This document shows positions 5,947 through 7,250 of a stretch of DNA of 7,250 nt, piece after piece. The DNA is taken from contig JAGWXN010000173.1 in assembly GCA_018969885.1 (NCBI GenBank), forward strand, positions 1 through 7,250. The letters run 5' to 3'. The notes under the pieces are model-generated. The model saw only the letters and a program-made list of their open reading frames with translations. It was not told where the DNA came from and searched no databases. The stretch comes from Betaproteobacteria bacterium. GTDB lineage: Bacteria; Pseudomonadota; Gammaproteobacteria; Burkholderiales; Burkholderiaceae. Numbering within the stretch: the stretch's first letter is position 1; every line of letters starts with the position of its first letter. The translations under genes were made by a program, and so were the position numbers.

Positions 5947-7158
5947 ATGACATCCTCCATGTTCGCCGCAGTCGAGATGGCCCCGCGCGATCCGATTCTC
6001 GGACTCACCGAAGCGTTCAATGCCGACACCCGTCCCGCCAAGGTCAACCTCGGAGTAGGCGTCTATTACGACGACGACGGGCGAGTCCCCCTTCTTGAGG
6101 CAGTGCGGGAAGCGGAGAAACAGCGCTTGGAGAAACAACCCGCGCGGGCCTATCTGCCCATCGAGGGGTTCGCCGCCTATAACCAGGCGGTTCAAGGATT
6201 GCTCTTTGGCCCGGCCTCGCCGCTGACCGCTGCAGGCCGCGTTGCAACATTCGAGGCACTGGGCGGAACGGGCGGCCTTCGCATCGGCGCCGACTTTCTG
6301 CGGCGACTGATGCCAACGGCTGAGGTCTGGATCAGTGATCCCAGCTGGGAGAACCACCGTGCCCTGTTTGAAGCTGCGGGCTTCAAGGTCAACGCCTATA
6401 CCTATTACGACGCGACCAGCCATGGCGTGAATTTCAACGGAATGCGGGCATCGCTCGAAGCCCTGCCCGCCGGGTCGATCGTGGTGCTGCACGCGTGCTG
6501 CCACAATCCCACCGGCGTTGACCTCAGTGCCGACCAATGGTCGCAGGTCGTCGACACCGTCCGCGTCCGCGGTCTGGTCGCCTTTCTCGACATGGCCTAT
6601 CAGGGCTTTGGAGATGGCATTGCCGAAGACGCGCTCGCGCTCAACCTGTTCGCCGCCTCCGGTCTCAACTTTCTTGTCTCAAGCTCATTTTCAAAGTCGT
6701 TTTCTCTTTACGGCGAACGCGTGGGAGCGCTCTCCGTCGTCACCGCCGATCGAGACGAAACCGCTCGCGTCGTCAGCCAGGTAAAGCGCACCATCCGTAC
6801 CAACTATTCGAGCCCACCCACCCACGGGGCTGCGGTGGTGGCGGCTGTGCTCTCCACGCCCGCCCTGAGAGCCACGTGGGAGCGCGAGCTCGCCACCATG
6901 CGAGAGCGTATTCGCGCCATGCGAAGCGGCCTCGTCGAGGGCCTCAAGGCTCGCGGTGTCAAGCGAGATTTCAGCTTCGTGATCCGTCAGCGCGGCATGT
7001 TTTCCTACTCTGGCCTCAATCGCGACCAGGTCGACGTTCTGCGTGAGCAATACGGCATCTACGCCATCAGCACGGGGCGCATCTGCCTGGCAGCACTCAA
7101 CTCGCGAAATATCGACTACGTGGCAGATTCAATTGCCAAGGTCTTAAGCAACGCCTGA
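5947..7158 (+). CDS. tyrB: Aromatic-amino-acid / aspartate aminotransferase (PLP-dependent, class I fold)
   Basis: A 403-residue cytoplasmic enzyme moving an amino group between aromatic amino acids or aspartate and 2-oxoglutarate, the last step of phenylalanine and tyrosine synthesis. It aligns along its whole length with E. coli TyrB and AspC from memory. Numbered from this start, W133 stacks on the cofactor, HNPTG carries N187, FLDMAYQG carries D215 and Y218, SSSFSK has the Schiff-base lysine K250, GERVG has R258, and R378 in the STGRIC segment should bind the substrate carboxylate. All are present. The ATG at 5947 is preferred because the family starts near MFxxVE; ATG 5959 is another option, and an in-frame TTG at 5884 would add 21 atypical residues. 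No clear ribosome site is visible. TyrB versus AspC cannot be settled by eye, although SFSLYGERVG favours TyrB. Confidence 0.93.
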   Translation: MTSSMFAAVEMAPRDPILGLTEAFNADTRPAKVNLGVGVYYDDDGRVPLLEAVREAEKQRLEKQPARAYLPIEGFAAYNQAVQGLLFGPASPLTAAGRVATFEALGGTGGLRIGADFLRRLMPTAEVWISDPSWENHRALFEAAGFKVNAYTYYDATSHGVNFNGMRASLEALPAGSIVVLHACCHNPTGVDLSADQWSQVVDTVRVRGLVAFLDMAYQGFGDGIAEDALALNLFAASGLNFLVSSSFSKSFSLYGERVGALSVVTADRDETARVVSQVKRTIRTNYSSPPTHGAAVVAAVLSTPALRATWERELATMRERIRAMRSGLVEGLKARGVKRDFSFVIRQRGMFSYSGLNRDQVDVLREQYGIYAISTGRICLAALNSRNIDYVADSIAKVLSNA

Positions 7159-7176
7159 TCGGTACCCGTTCTCATC

Positions 7177-7250
7177 ATGGCCAGCCAGCCTACCCAGTGC
7201 TCTCTTTCAGCAGCCGTCTCAGATTGGGCTGACCAACTGAACCGCATCGC
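7177..7250 (+). CDS. Possible start of an unidentified gene, cut by the window edge
   Basis: An ATG 18 bases after the aminotransferase stop opens 24 codons without a stop (MASQPTQCSLSAAV..., ending ...DQLNRI). The spacing suits an operon partner, but there is no good ribosome site and the peptide is not recognisable. A competing reading on the minus strand is open from the right edge to a TAG at 7190-7192 and ends NLRRLLKESTG, which could be the C-terminus of a convergent gene. Nothing here decides between them. Confidence 0.3.
   Translation, partial: MASQPTQCSLSAAVSDWADQLNRI

Noticed and set aside
1..7250. CRISPR arrays, insertion sequences, tRNA or rRNA genes
   Set aside because: No regular repeats, transposase-like protein, terminal repeats, or tRNA/rRNA signatures were seen on either strand.

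Overview
The window reads as a GC-rich chromosomal segment of a betaproteobacterium, probably Burkholderiales. The basis is the gene order uvrB - low-molecular-weight phosphatase - iscR with a divergent aromatic/aspartate aminotransferase, an arrangement I recall from betaproteobacterial genomes. Protein motifs are also closest to proteobacterial versions from memory. No database search was possible.

Layout. The left 5.55 kb is transcribed leftward. From right to left it holds uvrB (5553-3463), a low-molecular-weight protein tyrosine phosphatase (3420-2899), a large molybdenum hydroxylase subunit of the IorB/xanthine dehydrogenase type with a Tat-like N-terminus (2810-519), and the first 88 codons of iscR running off the left edge (266-1). 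A 252-base gap before iscR carries two IscR-box-like sequences, two candidate sigma-70 promoters and a 31-base imperfect hairpin. On the right, a 393-base gap separates uvrB from a divergent aminotransferase gene (tyrB/aspC family, 5947-7158). After it comes about 90 bases whose gene content cannot be decided.

How the genes relate. uvrB and the phosphatase are 42 bases apart and could share a transcript. The molybdenum enzyme follows after 88 bases and lies between the phosphatase and iscR, which are usually adjacent. It has no iron-sulfur partner gene beside it and looks like a later insertion. IscR represses its own promoter when iron-sulfur clusters are sufficient, and the boxes seen here fit that.

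Most interesting signal. The uvrB/tyrB gap contains a perfect 17-base palindrome of the form TGCAC-N7-GTGCA, the NtrC enhancer pattern. About 112 bases from it, on the minus strand, is a site matching the invariant bases of a sigma-54 promoter (TGGC-N7-TTGCA). Orientation and spacing are those of a classical NtrC-activated promoter, here pointing at uvrB or at an unannotated transcript in the gap. I found no SOS (LexA-type) box before uvrB. No mobile element, CRISPR array, tRNA or rRNA was seen.
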